Assembly: GCA_000727475.1 (NCBI GenBank) | Contig: KL647298.1 | Span: 2,364,410-2,428,409 of the forward strand | Reading direction: 5' to 3' | DNA length: 64,000 nucleotides | DNA from: Sarcocystis neurona | Taxonomy: Eukaryota; Apicomplexa; Conoidasida; Eucoccidiorida; Sarcocystidae | Part shown: in pieces, positions 1 to 11,290 of the stretch | How the letters are laid out: each line of letters opens with the position of its first letter | How positions within the stretch are numbered: the first letter of the stretch is position 1 | Program-made: the position numbers and the translations under genes | Notes under the pieces: model-generated | Told to the model about the DNA's origin: nothing | The model's input: only the letters and a program-made list of their open reading frames with translations | Database searches by the model: none

Positions 1-2007
1 TGCTGCAGGGCGGTGGGCAGCCTGTCCTGCTGAGGGCGAAGAGGCTACGAGAGGAGAAAACTGACGACCCTCTGCGGACGGAGCGAAGGCCGTGCCGGTA
101 GCTGCTTCGCATCCGGCGGGCCACACGTCACGCTGCTGGGCGTGAGCTGCTGCTGCAGCAGCTGCTAAAGGACCGACTGCCGCCCGTTCCTGCTGCCGGT
201 GCCGCTTCTGTTGTAGCTCGAGCGGATCCAACAGCAGTCGCGTCGGCTTTGATGCCTTCCTCTGCGGCGCTGCCGAGGGCCGCAGTACAGTAATCATCTG
301 AGGAAGAGAAGCTGCAGGAAGAGTAGCAGCAGCCGATCGCGCGGCTTGCTGCTGCTGTTTCTTCGTCGTGGGCGCTGCAGTACCTGCCGCGTCGTCGGCC
401 CCCCGTGCACCCGCTGCTACACGCGGAGGCAAAGAAAGGATCTGCAAGCCCCGAGGAACTGCACCTACTCCCCCTCCACCTGCAACATCTCCGGCAGGTC
501 TTGATAGCGCTGCTGTTGCCGCTGGTCGACCGCCTGCTGCTGCTGGTAGTAGTAGTAGGGGAGCTGCTTCAGCAGCGGCAGAGACGCCGCTCCCAGCAGC
601 AGCGACGGCCTCTTTCCGCGCGACAGCGTCTTTCCGCCTTGGCTTATGAAGGGGAGAAGGGAAAGCAAAAGCTCCCCTTGGCGCTGCTGCTGTGTGCAAT
701 AGCAGCTCCTGCTGCCGACCCTGCGTCCCCGGCTGCTGCAGCTGTTGCTGCTGCTGCTGCTCCTGGGGCCGGATCACTCGGATCGCCGGCAGACCTCGCG
801 GCCGCTGCTCTGGCGCGGACGAAAAGGGGCCAGCATTACGCAGCGAAGAATCGGCATGCGCAGACGCTGCTGGTGTTGTAGCTGCTGTTGCTGCCGCTGC
901 AGTTGCTGCTGCTGTTGCTGCAGCTGCTGTTGCTGCTGCTGTTGCTGCAGCTGCTGTTGCTGCTGGTGCTACTAGTGCTGCTCTGGTTGACGCTGCTGCT
1001 TCCGTCTTGTGCCGCGCAGCAGCTAGGCCGCTGCTTCCGTCTGGTCTGTAGTCTAGCGCTACCTTTGGCACTTCAAGAATGACTGGCCGCGCGGGAGCCT
1101 GCCGCCCACCTTCTCCTCCTCCTTTGCCTTCTGCTGCTGGTGCTGCTGCATGCACCATAGGAACAGGCAGTCGCTGCTGCACGTGTGGGCCCTCCGGATG
1201 GACACTGGCAGCGGGTGAAGAAGAAAGAGAAGTTGCAGGAGGGAAAGCCATGCAAGACTCTTTGTAGCTGCCCTCCCGAGCAACGTCGTGTAGCTGCGGT
1301 CGAGGCTCTTGCGGTTGCGCAAAAGGGAAGGTTCCCTGCTGCTGCGAAGCCTGCCGCTGTTGCTGCGAAGGCTGCTGCTGGGAAGGCTGCTGCTGCTGCG
1401 CTGGCTGTTGCTGGCGCTGCTGCTGCGTTGTAGCGTTTCCCGGCTGCGGCGGCGGCAGCACCACCCGCTGCGACAGCTGTTGCTTTGTGGGCGGCGCGGT
1501 GACTTGCTGCTGGTGCTGCGGCTGCAGCCTCTGCTGCTGGTGCACTTGCGGTTGCAGATGCTGCTGCTGCGAGGGGAGGGGAAGCGGCGGCACATACCGC
1601 TGACGCTGCTGCTGGGGCTGCACTAGCGGCAGCTGCTGTTTCTGCTGCGGCTGCTGCGGTCGCAGTTGCTGCCAGTGCTGTTTCTGCTGCTGTTGCTGCT
1701 GCTGATGCGGCGCTGCAGCGCTTGCTGCAGGCACCTGAAGGATGTGGATAACTACCGAAGGCGCTGTGCCCCCTTCTCCCTGTATTCCCCCACCAGAGGG
1801 CAGTAAACGCTGCTGATCCTGCCGTGGGCAGGGCTGCTGCAGCTGCTGGTGCACCTGCTGCTGCTGCGGTTGCTGCACCAGCTGAGGCTGCTGCGATCCC
1901 TTCTGCGTGGGTTGCTGCAGAGGCACACGCTCCAGCGGACGTGCTCCTCCCTCGGCCTCCATGACGGCTGTTTTTAGCTGCTTCTGCTGCTGTGTGTCTG
2001 CGTCAAT
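1..2007 (-). CDS. Gln/Ala-rich hypothetical protein, partial (3' end beyond window start)
   Basis: One minus-strand frame stays open from 2007 down to base 1, about 669 codons, with an in-frame stop only upstream (2010-2008). It has no stop inside the window, so an ATG-to-stop search misses it. The first ATG is at 1962 (product begins MEAEGGARPLERV). Possible splice acceptors just upstream leave exon starts at 1997 or 1989, so this may be an internal exon. The first third is Gln-rich (repeated QQQ and QQPQ blocks), with Ala/Thr repeats (ATAAAATAAA type) around 840-960. Non-repetitive stretches such as residues encoded at 1021-1260 and 61-300 stay open too, which argues against a frame open only because CTG repeats lack stops. 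No domain is recognised. Such homopolymer-rich proteins are common in Eimeria. The exons at 5344-5770 on the same strand may be its 5' end. Confidence 0.55.
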   Translation of the reverse strand, partial: MDADTQQQKQLKTAVMEAEGGARPLERVPLQQPTQKGSQQPQLVQQPQQQQVHQQLQQPCPRQDQQRLLPSGGGIQGEGGTAPSVVIHILQVPAASAAAPHQQQQQQQKQHWQQLRPQQPQQKQQLPLVQPQQQRQRYVPPLPLPSQQQHLQPQVHQQQRLQPQHQQQVTAPPTKQQLSQRVVLPPPQPGNATTQQQRQQQPAQQQQPSQQQPSQQQRQASQQQGTFPFAQPQEPRPQLHDVAREGSYKESCMAFPPATSLSSSPAASVHPEGPHVQQRLPVPMVHAAAPAAEGKGGGEGGRQAPARPVILEVPKVALDYRPDGSSGLAAARHKTEAAASTRAALVAPAATAAAATAAATAAAATAAATAAAATAATTPAASAHADSSLRNAGPFSSAPEQRPRGLPAIRVIRPQEQQQQQQLQQPGTQGRQQELLLHTAAAPRGAFAFPSPLHKPRRKDAVARKEAVAAAGSGVSAAAEAAPLLLLPAAAGGRPAATAALSRPAGDVAGGGGVGAVPRGLQILSLPPRVAAGARGADDAAGTAAPTTKKQQQQAARSAAATLPAASLPQMITVLRPSAAPQRKASKPTRLLLDPLELQQKRHRQQERAAVGPLAAAAAAAHAQQRDVWPAGCEAATGTAFAPSAEGRQFSPLVASSPSAGQAAHRPAA

Positions 2008-2290
2008 CTACGAGGGAAAATCGCCTGCTGGGGCTCGTTTGGCCAGCGCGCGTGGGGTCACCTGCGGCTGCTGGAGTTGCTGCTGGTGCTGCTTCTGCAA
2101 AAATTCAGGCCGCCGCGACCGGCCTTGCAGATTTTACTGCTGCTGCTTCTTCCACGGGGCTGCTGCTTCTTCTTCGCTTGACCTGCTACTACTTCTCCTG
2201 GGCTCCTGCTGCCTCTTCTCCTCCTGGGTTGCTGCTTCTTCTTCTCCTGGGTTGCTGCGTCTTCTCCTGGGCTGCTGCTGCTGATATGCG
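1..2290. repeat. CTG/CAG-rich block
   Basis: Interrupted CTG triplets on the plus strand (CAG on the minus, coding, strand) occur throughout, densest at 880-970, 1340-1420 and 1680-1900. Short runs of 3-6 units are broken by other codons rather than forming one pure array. Most of the block lies inside the minus-strand open frame, where it is read as Gln (CAG) or Ala (GCA). Confidence 0.8.
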
Positions 2291-3900
2291 TCCGGCTTGT
2301 GTGAAAGCGTGGACGCTCGCTGTTGAAGTCCTCACCCACGCGCACACCTACAGCGCCTGGGCAGCCACAGCGACTTCAGCCAACAGCAGCCGCACTACAT
2401 TGCATCTTTGTATGCGCCATATGTCACAGCAGAGGGAAGTTAGCGAAAAAGAGGACGCGGAGAGAACGGATGAAAAGGCGAAGGAAGACGGAGAAGAAGA
2501 GGGGAAAGACGAGGCAGACAGGACCAAGGAGAAGGAGTGCAAGAAAAGAAAAAGGAAAGGCACGAGGAAGAAGACGATAATGAAAGAAGAAGAAATGGGA
2601 AAGGCGGGGGAGTAACAGGCAGAACGAAGAAAGAAAGGAGAGTAGAGACTGCGACTGCAAAAGCGAGCGGGCGGCAGAGTATTCGTGTGGCGCGTCAGGG
2701 GAGGAGAAACTCGGAAGTTGTCGATGATGGGAAAATTGGAATGCAGAAATCGCCTTCAACGCAGAGAACTTCCGGCTGTACATACACCCCATTTTGGCGT
2801 ACATACACACGGAGAGGCGGAGAAGCAAACAAAAGATGAGTAAAAGGCGGGAAATAGACTATTTCCCCGGGCAACCGGGGTTGACCCGTATATTGGCGGA
2901 GTCGCAGCGGCTACCTTCATATCAATAGCGGAAAAGGACGCGCCTTCCGCGAAGAAATGTGGCGAAGAGCGCGAAGAAAAAAACAGGGAGGACGACTGGT
3001 ACGACATGCAGGCGTCGAGACTACGAAGGGGCCCACGTCCTTGGTCTGCCACATACGGTACACACCAGCGCGGATGAAGACTACAGTCCGCAAGCCGCTA
3101 CATTATAGGTGAATTTACTTCTACAGAGAGATGCGCAGGCTCGCTGAGTCCACACATGGGAAGACAGACACGTGTAGCTGACTCGACAAGCAGGGAAGTT
3201 CTGCGGTAGCTCCCGCAAAAGAGCCATCAACGCGCCCGCGCCCGCCCAAGAAAGTCGTATATTGAGGGTGGTCCTCACTGTGGACGAGGTGCATAGACGG
3301 CAAGGGAACTCATAAGAAAAGTAGTACTAGCAAAAACATCTCCAAATTCTCGGCCGATGGCTCTCCTCTGGCGAGAGGGATACCCTCTCCGTAGCTGCTG
3401 CTGCAGCTCGTCTTCCCTTGGGAATGAGGAGGGTCATCTCGCTTAAGCAACAGCAGCATGCAGAAACGCAGCCCGAAAAGAATGCGTGCCTGTGCGCAGG
3501 AGGCATGCAAGGCAGCAGGAGCAGCAGCAGCTGCTGGGGCAGCGGCGCACCTGCTACGTCTGCAATAATTGCAGCAGCCTCTTGGACTCTACCTGCTGCC
3601 GGTCGGTACAGGACCTACGTCCTGCTGCTGTTGTTACAAGTGGACGCGTGAACACGCATCCGTATGCATGTCCAGGGCCTCGCATCTCCTTCTCTCTGCA
3701 AAATAAATATAGAAGTGTGTGCACATGTATACCCGTGTCACATACATAGAGACGTATACGGTTTTTGTGCAGGGATAGATACATGTACGTATTAGGCAAT
3801 TCTCAGGAACAAAACACTTTCCAGTGTCCGGAGCCTCACGAGCAAACACACACGTGCTGCTGACAAAAATACGTACATACGCAGCAGCAAACAGCAGTAG
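2291..3900. other. No supported gene; purine-rich stretch and weak minus-strand frame
   Basis: From about 2430 to 2720 the plus strand is strongly purine-rich (GAA/GGA/AAG), giving a Lys/Glu-rich frame of low complexity that I do not accept as a gene. At about 3340-3620 the minus strand has a short frame containing RVQEAAAIIADVAGAPLP after a CAG acceptor-like site. It could be an internal exon of the Gln-rich minus-strand gene, but I cannot place its borders. Confidence 0.4.
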
Positions 3901-3954
3901 GTGTTGCTCCTGCTACTGTTGATATTGCCGGTGTCGGCCTATTTTGTCTTCTGC

Positions 3955-4671
3955 TGCTGCTCTGTTGCTGCTGCTACTGCTGCTGCTACTGCTGCTGCTG
4001 CCACTGCTGCTGCTACTACAGCTGCTGCCACTGCTGCTGCTACTACAGCTGCTGCCACTGCTGCTGCTGCCACTGCTGCTGCTGCAACTCCTGCTGCTGC
4101 CACTGCTGCTGCTGCTACTATTGCTGCTGCTACTGCTGCTGCTGCTACTGCTGCTGCTGCTACTGCTGCTGCTGCTACTGCTGCTGCTACTGCTGCTGCC
4201 GNNNNNNNNNNNNNNNNNNNNNNNNNNNNNNNNNNNNNNNNNNNNNNNNNNNNNNNNNNNNNNNNNNNNNNNNNNNNNNNNNNNNNNNNNNNNNNNNNNN
4301 NNNNNNNNNNNNNNNNNNNNNNNNNNNNNNNNNNNNNNNNNNNNNNNNNNNNNNNNNNNNNNNNNNNNNNNNNNNNNNNNNNNNNNNNNNNNNNNNNNNN
4401 NNNNNNNNNNNNNNNNNNNNNNNNNNNNNNNNNNNNNNNNNNNNNNNNNNNNNNNNNNNNNNNNNNNNNNNNNNNNNNNNNNNNNNNNNNNNNNNNNGCT
4501 ACTGCTGCTGCTGCTACTGCTGCTGCTGCTACTGCTGCTGCTACTGCTGCTGCCGCTACTGCCGCTGCTGCTACTGCTGCTACTGCTGCTGCTACTGCTG
4601 CTGCTACTGCTGCTGCTGCTACTGCTGCTGCTACTACTGCTGCTGCTGCTACTGCTGCTGTTCGTGCAGCT
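3955..4671. repeat. GCT/ACT minisatellite
   Basis: The array is built from 9- to 15-bp units made of GCT triplets with a regularly placed ACT (for example ACTGCTGCTGCTGCT). It flanks and presumably continues through the run of N. One plus-strand frame reads as Ala/Thr repeats and another as Leu. The CAG frame of the minus strand is broken by TAG, so a glutamine-coding role is unlikely here. Confidence 0.9.
4202..4497. other. Assembly gap (296 N)
   Basis: Unresolved bases sit in the middle of the GCT/ACT minisatellite. The gap length may be nominal, so the true array length is unknown. Confidence 0.98.
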
Positions 4672-5343
4672 TTTCGTAAAGGTAGTTCCTGCTCATTTGC
4701 GCGTCCGCGGCGCATGCAGATGCTTCAGCAGTTACGAAGAGTTCTGAAAAGGCCGGCAACACATACAGACATGTACACAGGGAGATACATACCCATATGT
4801 ACAAGCATACGTACACGTCCATTTCTTCTAGTGTACGTATGTACATCCTTACGAATTTTGACATAAATAAGTATGCAGATGTGTAGACTTGTAGATACCG
4901 TGTGCGGGTACACATACCCTTATTTCGTACATATGCACATACACAGACGCATACAAGGATAAATCGGAGTATATGTACGTGGATAATTGCGTGTGTATGT
5001 TGCAAGTGCAGATCCATATTTGTGTGTAGTAGTTGGACACGCTTATACCCGCACGTACACACGTACATAAGCAAGGGCGTACATACACAGGTCTTAAGTA
5101 CACGTATGGAGGACGGAACTTCGTGGCTTGAGCAACGCTGCAATCGGCTGCCCGTGGCAATACTGCTGCGTCTGCAACTGCTAAAATTGCTGCAGTTGTT
5201 GTTGAAATCCCAGTTCACTGGGGCGAGTAGGTTGCCGCTAGCGCGTGAGGTATTGCTGTAAGGTGAGCTGCTGTTCCTGCTGCTGCTCTCCCTCCGTGTA
5301 CTTTTAGTAGGAGTCCGGGTCAGCCGCTGTGTCAACACTGCGG
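4672..5343. other. No resolved gene; possible coding on minus strand
   Basis: This stretch follows the second exon of the candidate minus-strand gene. Two minus-strand frames are open: one rich in Ser/Asn containing NLLAPVNWDFNNNC, and one rich in Gln containing ELGFQQQLQQF. The remainder (4760-5100) is TACA/TGTA-rich sequence with no coding signal. I could not choose a splice pattern. Confidence 0.35.
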
Positions 5344-5770
5344 CTACTGTTGGTGTAACTGCATCTGATAGCCTCCGCTAATTCCTCGCGCATACATGGC
5401 GTAAAACGAACGCTGTATACAGTCCTGTATCACAGGATCCCCCCAGCTGCTGCCCCATGCAAAGGTTGTAGCGTAGTACCGCGAGCGACCCTCTCTGTAA
5501 TCTGGCCGTGTACCTGTGTATGCTTGAATATCAAGCGATAGACGTAGTAGTTCACGCACAGATCTGCGAACTGCGTTTGCAGTTGCCCTTCTTCCACTGC
5601 TGCGGTGCGTGTGGCGCAGACACGATACCTGCAGGTTGGTGGCATTGAGGAGCTGCGAGAACTTCTCTACTCCCCTGCCTTTTGCTGGTGTTATTTTCGT
5701 TACTCGTTCGTTTGTTCTGCTGCTGGAAGCCCATCTTCCTCACATTCTCCCTCCGTTTGAACGCGCTCAT
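5344..5770 (-). CDS. Candidate 5' exons of a minus-strand hypothetical gene
   Basis: Exon 1, 5770-5629, starts at an ATG (MSAFKRRENVRKMGFQQQNK) and ends at a strong donor, CTGCAG|GTATCG, in phase 1. Skipping 58 nt to an AG at 5571 gives exon 2 from 5570 in matching phase. Its frame contains VRELLRLSLDIQAYTG and YYATTFAWGSSWGDPV and runs to a TAG at 5346-5344, which may be a stop or be removed by a further donor I did not identify. The product is charged at the start and then looks like folded helical protein; I do not recognise a family. Strand and position suggest it is the 5' end of the Gln-rich gene at 1-2007. An alternative frame in exon 2 (containing GQLQTQFADLCVNYYVY) is also open, so the intron choice is uncertain. 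Confidence 0.4.
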
Positions 5771-7204
5771 CTGCACCTCCTTATTATATTTTTCAACAAC
5801 TCTAGCTTCCCACTTCTCTTTCGTTCTCCTCTCCGCACACCACCCTTTTTTTCGACTCCTTTCGTTCTCGATTTTTTGGTGTGGTGTCTTACATGTACAC
5901 TCTCACTGCTGCTGTATGTCTCTCTTTGGCGGTTCTTCTCCCCCCGTCTTTCTTCTCAACGCATGTGAGCATTGCAAGTATTTGTACACGTATGTATACC
6001 TACTCGTACTTACATATTAATATAGGCATACATACGTGTGTGTACTTGCACACGTCGGTGAGCTGTGGGCGAGGTCCACTCCTAGTATACTCGTGCAAAG
6101 CGCACAGGTCAATTCTTGTGTCTCCTGCCCATTCCCGTCCACACTCTTTCCTGTTTCTTCTTCGCCTTCCGTTTCACGTTGTTTCGCTGTTCTTCTCCTC
6201 TCTCATAGAAACTGTCCCCATTCTTGGAATCATGAAAAGTCTGTGTCGCGTTTTTTGTTTGCTCTCTTCGTTGTAGGCTTGTTCCTTTGTTTTATGACTC
6301 AATTGATACCTGACGCCATTATTCTATATTCTTTTGTGGCATAGCTCGTGTGTCGGTAAAAACAGACGTGCTTATCTCACGCTTCAAAATCACCAGGGCT
6401 GGGGACGGCTAATCTCTTAATGTTGTGTCCTCGGTCTTTTTTGAATGAATGAAGATAGAGTAATCCACCGATGGCCTTCATCGTAGTCTTCACTCACTTT
6501 ATGCATTAATGTACGTTGAGCGCGTGAACTATCACGGGAGAGAAAACTCGCCTTTCCTGAACTCGCACTTTTCCCCCCTTCCTCCTCCACTGCGGTTCCC
6601 AGGTTTTTCCAGGTATCTGACTAAGATAGTTTTGTCCTTTTCTGCACGGCTCTTTTTTACACCCTCTACCTGGTTTATAAGCGCCGCCTCACCGCGCTGC
6701 AGTGTTTACCACTTCCCTGTACAACGCACTTAATCATGTTGTTTCTCCCTTGTGAGCGAGAATTTTATGCTGTTCTTTGTTATTTCTCTCTCACGTCCTG
6801 CAGATCCACAACCTCCTCCCTATCCACACAAGTGGTGGTGAGGTGTTGTGTCTCGTGGCTGCTAACGTAACGCAGGCACGTTATCTGGTGTGAAATCTCC
6901 CCAAGATCTGAAACTGCCCCTGCTATCGAAACTTTTCGGGTATATCTCTCGAAACAATATTACTGTCTTTTGCAGGTTTCGGCTGCTATTGTTGTTTGCA
7001 CAACTAAAAATATAGATGGTGGAAGAGCACCTGCTATATACACATATGTAGGAAGACAACTACATTCCCACGTGCAGTAATTTGTAGTACCGAAGCCACT
7101 TCCCGATAGAGGCGGAGTCTCACTTCGACATATATATACGCACATGCTTTTCTGTGTGTGCATATGCATATATATATATATATATATTTTTTTTTCTCCA
7201 CCAG
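5771..7204. promoter_or_regulatory. Candidate divergent intergenic region
   Basis: The stretch lies between a minus-strand first exon and the first recognised plus-strand exon at 7205. The plus strand is pyrimidine-rich at 5780-6300. No conserved promoter motif is recognised. The 5' end of the plus-strand gene, including its start codon, should lie here or just beyond but was not identified. Pyrimidine-rich open frames here encode only low-complexity Leu/Phe/Ser peptides and are not accepted. Confidence 0.3.
7161..7190. repeat. TA dinucleotide tract then poly-T
   Basis: A run of TA units is followed by nine T directly before the acceptor at 7204. It doubles as the polypyrimidine region of that splice site. 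Similar short TA tracts occur at 7728-7785, 8048-8064 and 8797-8813. Confidence 0.85.
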
Positions 7205-10200
7205 TAAACGTCCTCACACCTGTTGGCGAAGATATCTGTGTTCAGTTTGCGGCTGCCGACATTCGGTACACCACCACACTAGTCAGCGTAATGCGCACCA
7301 AAGAAGATAAGATAGGAACACCGCGTCGTACTGAGGAAGGAATGGAGTTGGGAAGTTCAGAGGCGAAGGCGGAGGAATCACCAGAAGAAAGGCAGCCGGA
7401 AGAACGTCCTGCTGTTCCACCGATCACTTTACCAAGCCGGGATAAGTTTGACTGGGGATGGATCTTTAAACAACTCGACGTCAACGACGAAGATGGGGAA
7501 ACGCAGCATATCAGTGAGGAAAGCAAATATCTAGAAAAAACCGTCATGGACGCCCTTTTGCCGGTAAATGCCCGCTACCGCCTTCCTAAGATATACCTGT
7601 TGATGTACAGACGTAAACAGGGACGCACAGATGCATACATGCAGGTATAGAAGCGTACTGAAAGGCTCTCTTACTTCTAGACCGTGTCAGCATGCACACA
7701 AACATGTACAGGTATATACCCACACGCATATATATATATATACATGTGTACATATGTATACGTATATATATATATATATATATACGTCTACGCATCTTCA
7801 TGTGTGGCATCAGTTACAGATATTCTTGCATGTGCGTACACGTTCTCACATAGAGAGGTACACCCAGAGGTACTGCCGTTCTACGCGGACATGCGGGGTG
7901 GATCTACTTTCGATCGTTTTCCAAACTAGATAGGTGCCGAATGTCCAAACTTTTGCACCTATGTAAAATAAATATATACGTATATGGTCAGAGATACATG
8001 GGATGTGTCCCTGTAGATGTAAGTGCACATATATGTATGTACACATGTATATATATATATATATTCTAATTGGCGCATATCTTCATCGACACATAGATAT
8101 GCACAGCTTCATGCGTGTGCGTGTTCGTGTGAATGCAGATGAGTGTGCGTGTACACGACGCCCTTTACCGACAGCGAAAACGGCACTTATCACTAAAGCA
8201 CCCCAAGCGCAGTATACGTGTGAGAAAAGGAAGCTGCGGCAGTCCACGTCTGACACGCAGACATATCCGTACATACAATATAGGCGTCTTGATTCCTGAA
8301 AAAACTGCTGCATATCACTGCAGCGAGTGGACGTGGGAGTAACAGGCACAGACGGCCAAGAAAGGAGGTCCAGATTCGCCTTTTCCACCGATAAACATGT
8401 GTCGCACATATATATACATGCCACTACACGCCTAGAATAACGAATTTGTAGTGCACATGCATTTTTTGTATGGGGAAAAACATGTGCGTACATGTGTATA
8501 CATTTGTTTGAGTGTAGAAACTTTTACACACGTGTATCCATAGAAACAGGTCAGCCTCCGCATACGTGCAGAGAGACGTGCACAGAGGAAGTGAGGAGAG
8601 TTGCATCTACAAGCGCGTTCAACGCGGGTCTTCCAGTCTAGAAAACGGCATCGTTGTACCTGTGAATTACTAGCTGACTTGCGTGTCATGCAAGGACAAA
8701 TCCGGTTCATCCACTTCCTTGGTTGCGGTGGTAGTGCGCGACGCAAAGTCCCACCCAGGCCCGTGTAGTACGTATGTATATGTATGTATATCTACATATA
8801 TATATATATATATGCGTAGGTATACCTATACATAGGTGTCTGCTCCCAACCAGACGGGATGCGTGTGAGTAGCTTTTTTCGCTACCACTGAATCCACAAC
8901 CTTTTAATTCTCGTACCGATCGCTGATGGCGCACAATTGTCCGCGGTTCAGGCTGTCCTCCCTCACGTCTACTTCCGCTGACACTCGTGAAACTCCACGA
9001 GCGCGTTATTGAGTAATTCTCGTGTAGATGTTCCAGCACGGGCGCGAGTGCAGACACTCACGTGTAGAACGCACGGACGTACTCGCTTTTTCATCCTCGA
9101 ATGGGTACGCCCATCTGCGCTTACACCTGTATGCGCGTACATCTTGAAGTATCTACCCTGCAACTCGTAGCTGTACTAGCTACCGAAAGAACCGATGTAA
9201 CAAATGTAGTCGTCATGTAAATATACATGACCTAACGCGTAGAAGTGTAGCTGTATTCATATGTAGTGGTACATAAAGAAGGGAACACATTGACAGCCTG
9301 TTATTTCCGCAAGGCTGATGACTGCGTACTCTATCTTCAGGCCCTTGAACAGGTGAGCGTGCAGAACTTTTTCCTCCGCGATACACCGAAGGAAACAGAC
9401 GAAACGCGAAGACGCAGTGGTGGTACGTTTGCTCTATGTGGCTTGAGAGTGGGTGTCTACGCGTCTGCACAACCCAGAAATAGAACTGTACAAACGTAAG
9501 CATACACTCAAAGCCCCACGTGTATAGGTGAGGACCGTCGTGCGGGTTGACTACGGAGAATGGCGTGCCTTTACCTATGTTGCCCTCGGCTTCTTTCTCT
9601 CTGTACCCTGCGACACCCCGTACACAGTGGTCGATTACGCAGGCCTCTTTATCGATGTGCAGGGCTACACTCTTCTCGATACTACGTCACGGAAAGTTCA
9701 AGACAGCTGTGTCGTCAAAAGTACTGCCCTCCTTGACGTACTGTGGATTTGCCTGTCTGGCACGTGCGGCAAGTTCGTGAACTTGTCGGACGTGTCTTTT
9801 CCTGTACATGCGGCTACAAGCACACATGCATCTGGGCGGGGCTTTTACACGCATAACCGCATAGAACCGCGTACGCAGGCAGACACATATGTATGTATAC
9901 GTATAGACATACACGAATACGTGCTTGCACACAACGATCTAGCACGTTGTGCAGGAATCCACGCACACGCATATATATTTGTATACGCATGTGTTCATAT
10001 ATGTACATCTATACATATGGCAATATATAGTATAAGCTCGCCACGTGAGCCCAGCGCAAGGCGGTGTGTAGATGTACGTCCAACGTGGTCTGGGCTCCTT
10101 CGCAGGATCTTATCCATTGGGGCAAACAATTTCGATTTTTTGCCATACTTGAGCTTGTTCTTTCCTAAGAGCTCATCACTATACGCCGACCGATCATTCA

Positions 10201-11290
10201 CATGGGCATAAGAATAGCACTGCAGGTTCGTCGGTCAGTAAGTCCCTGCCTACGTCTGTGCTTGAAGACATATGCATATGTATACACATGTATGTAGTGC
10301 ATGCGCATACGTACACTTGTGTGCTTCTGTGCGCATATCTGTACTGCCATCTCTCTCTGTAAACACCAGTCAAACTTCCCATCTACGTATATCTCTGTAG
10401 AACTGTACGTCTACATTCTTAATATGCATATCTGTGTATGTATCCAATTGTGTCGCTCCATAAAATCATGTGCACATAGAATCACCTGTACACACACGCA
10501 TACATATGTCTGTATATCCCGCTCTCTCTTTCATTATCTGTGTATACTTCCCTTTCTTGTCTGTCTATGTAACCATATGCCTACTTCACGATGCACACGT
10601 GCGCATAGAGATACACCGTACCGCCTCTGTGTGGACACCTGTGTATGCTCTGTAGATAGATACGGGGTTCCGGGTGTAAAGTAAGAGGGGATGTTTATCT
10701 CTGCGCGTATCCCCTTCGATCCGTTCCGCGTAGCTGCCGCTCTCTGGCGTGGGCGTGTGCAGCTGCGCTTGTGAAGTAATTTAGAATTGACGTCGGAGAA
10801 ATGACGCAAGGGGGTTTTGTCCTGAAATATACCACGTCACGGACACGTATACGTTGCCGACTACAGCAGAACTCTGATGGAAATTTGTGGTTTCGATGAA
10901 ATGCTGATGCTTGTTTCAAAATGGTGTCTTCCAGAAATGCTCTGCGTTACGCCTGTGTCCAGTAAATAAGCAGAGCCGGAGAATGCGCCGCGTATGTTCA
11001 TATGTATACTCGCTGGTACATTCTATTGTGAACCTTGCACCAGATGACTGATTGCAGACGGTGTAGCTTCACCTTGAGCCTAAAACGCCATTTGTTCTTC
11101 CGTCTGTCAGCTTCTTGTCGACGCCTACGTTCAAGCCAATGTGCGTCACGCAGTCTGTGAATATCAAGCACTCACTACGCAGTTTTCGACAGAGATAGAT
11201 GCTCCTCCGTCCACGCCGTCCTCCGACAATTCAGACGAAATCGAGAACGAAGGCCCTCAATCTGCGGAAGAGAGACTGAAGCTTTTACAG
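7205..11290 (+). CDS. Unrecognised multi-exon protein (partial model, three exons)
   Basis: Three plus-strand exons fit in phase. Exon A 7205-7563 follows a T-rich acceptor (CTCCACCAG) and ends CCG|GTAAAT. It encodes VGEDICVQFAAADIRYTTTL, a Glu-rich linker, and FDWGWIFKQLDVNDEDGE. Exon B 9251-9352 encodes KEGNTLTACYFRKADDCVLY and ends at CAG|GTGAGC. Exon C 11111-11290 follows TTCTTCCGTCTGTCAG and ends at CAG|GTAGAA. Joining B and C gives a continuous helical stretch (YLQALEQ then LLVDAYVQANVRHAV). All phases agree (A enters in phase 1; A to B and B to C are phase 0). Start and stop were not found; a further exon may begin near 11357. A long plus frame at 9528-10211 lies inside intron B-C and is probably not coding. 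No family recognised. Exon C is the most secure part. Confidence 0.5.

Noticed and set aside
3901..4866. Long Ala/Thr and Leu open frames through the N run
   Set aside because: They are open only because GCT/ACT triplets lack stops and because N was translated as X.
9528..10211. 227-codon plus-strand open frame
   Set aside because: It lies inside an intron of the phase-consistent exon chain 7205-11290 and its second half is TACG/CACA microsatellite; the first 90 codons remain a possible optional exon.
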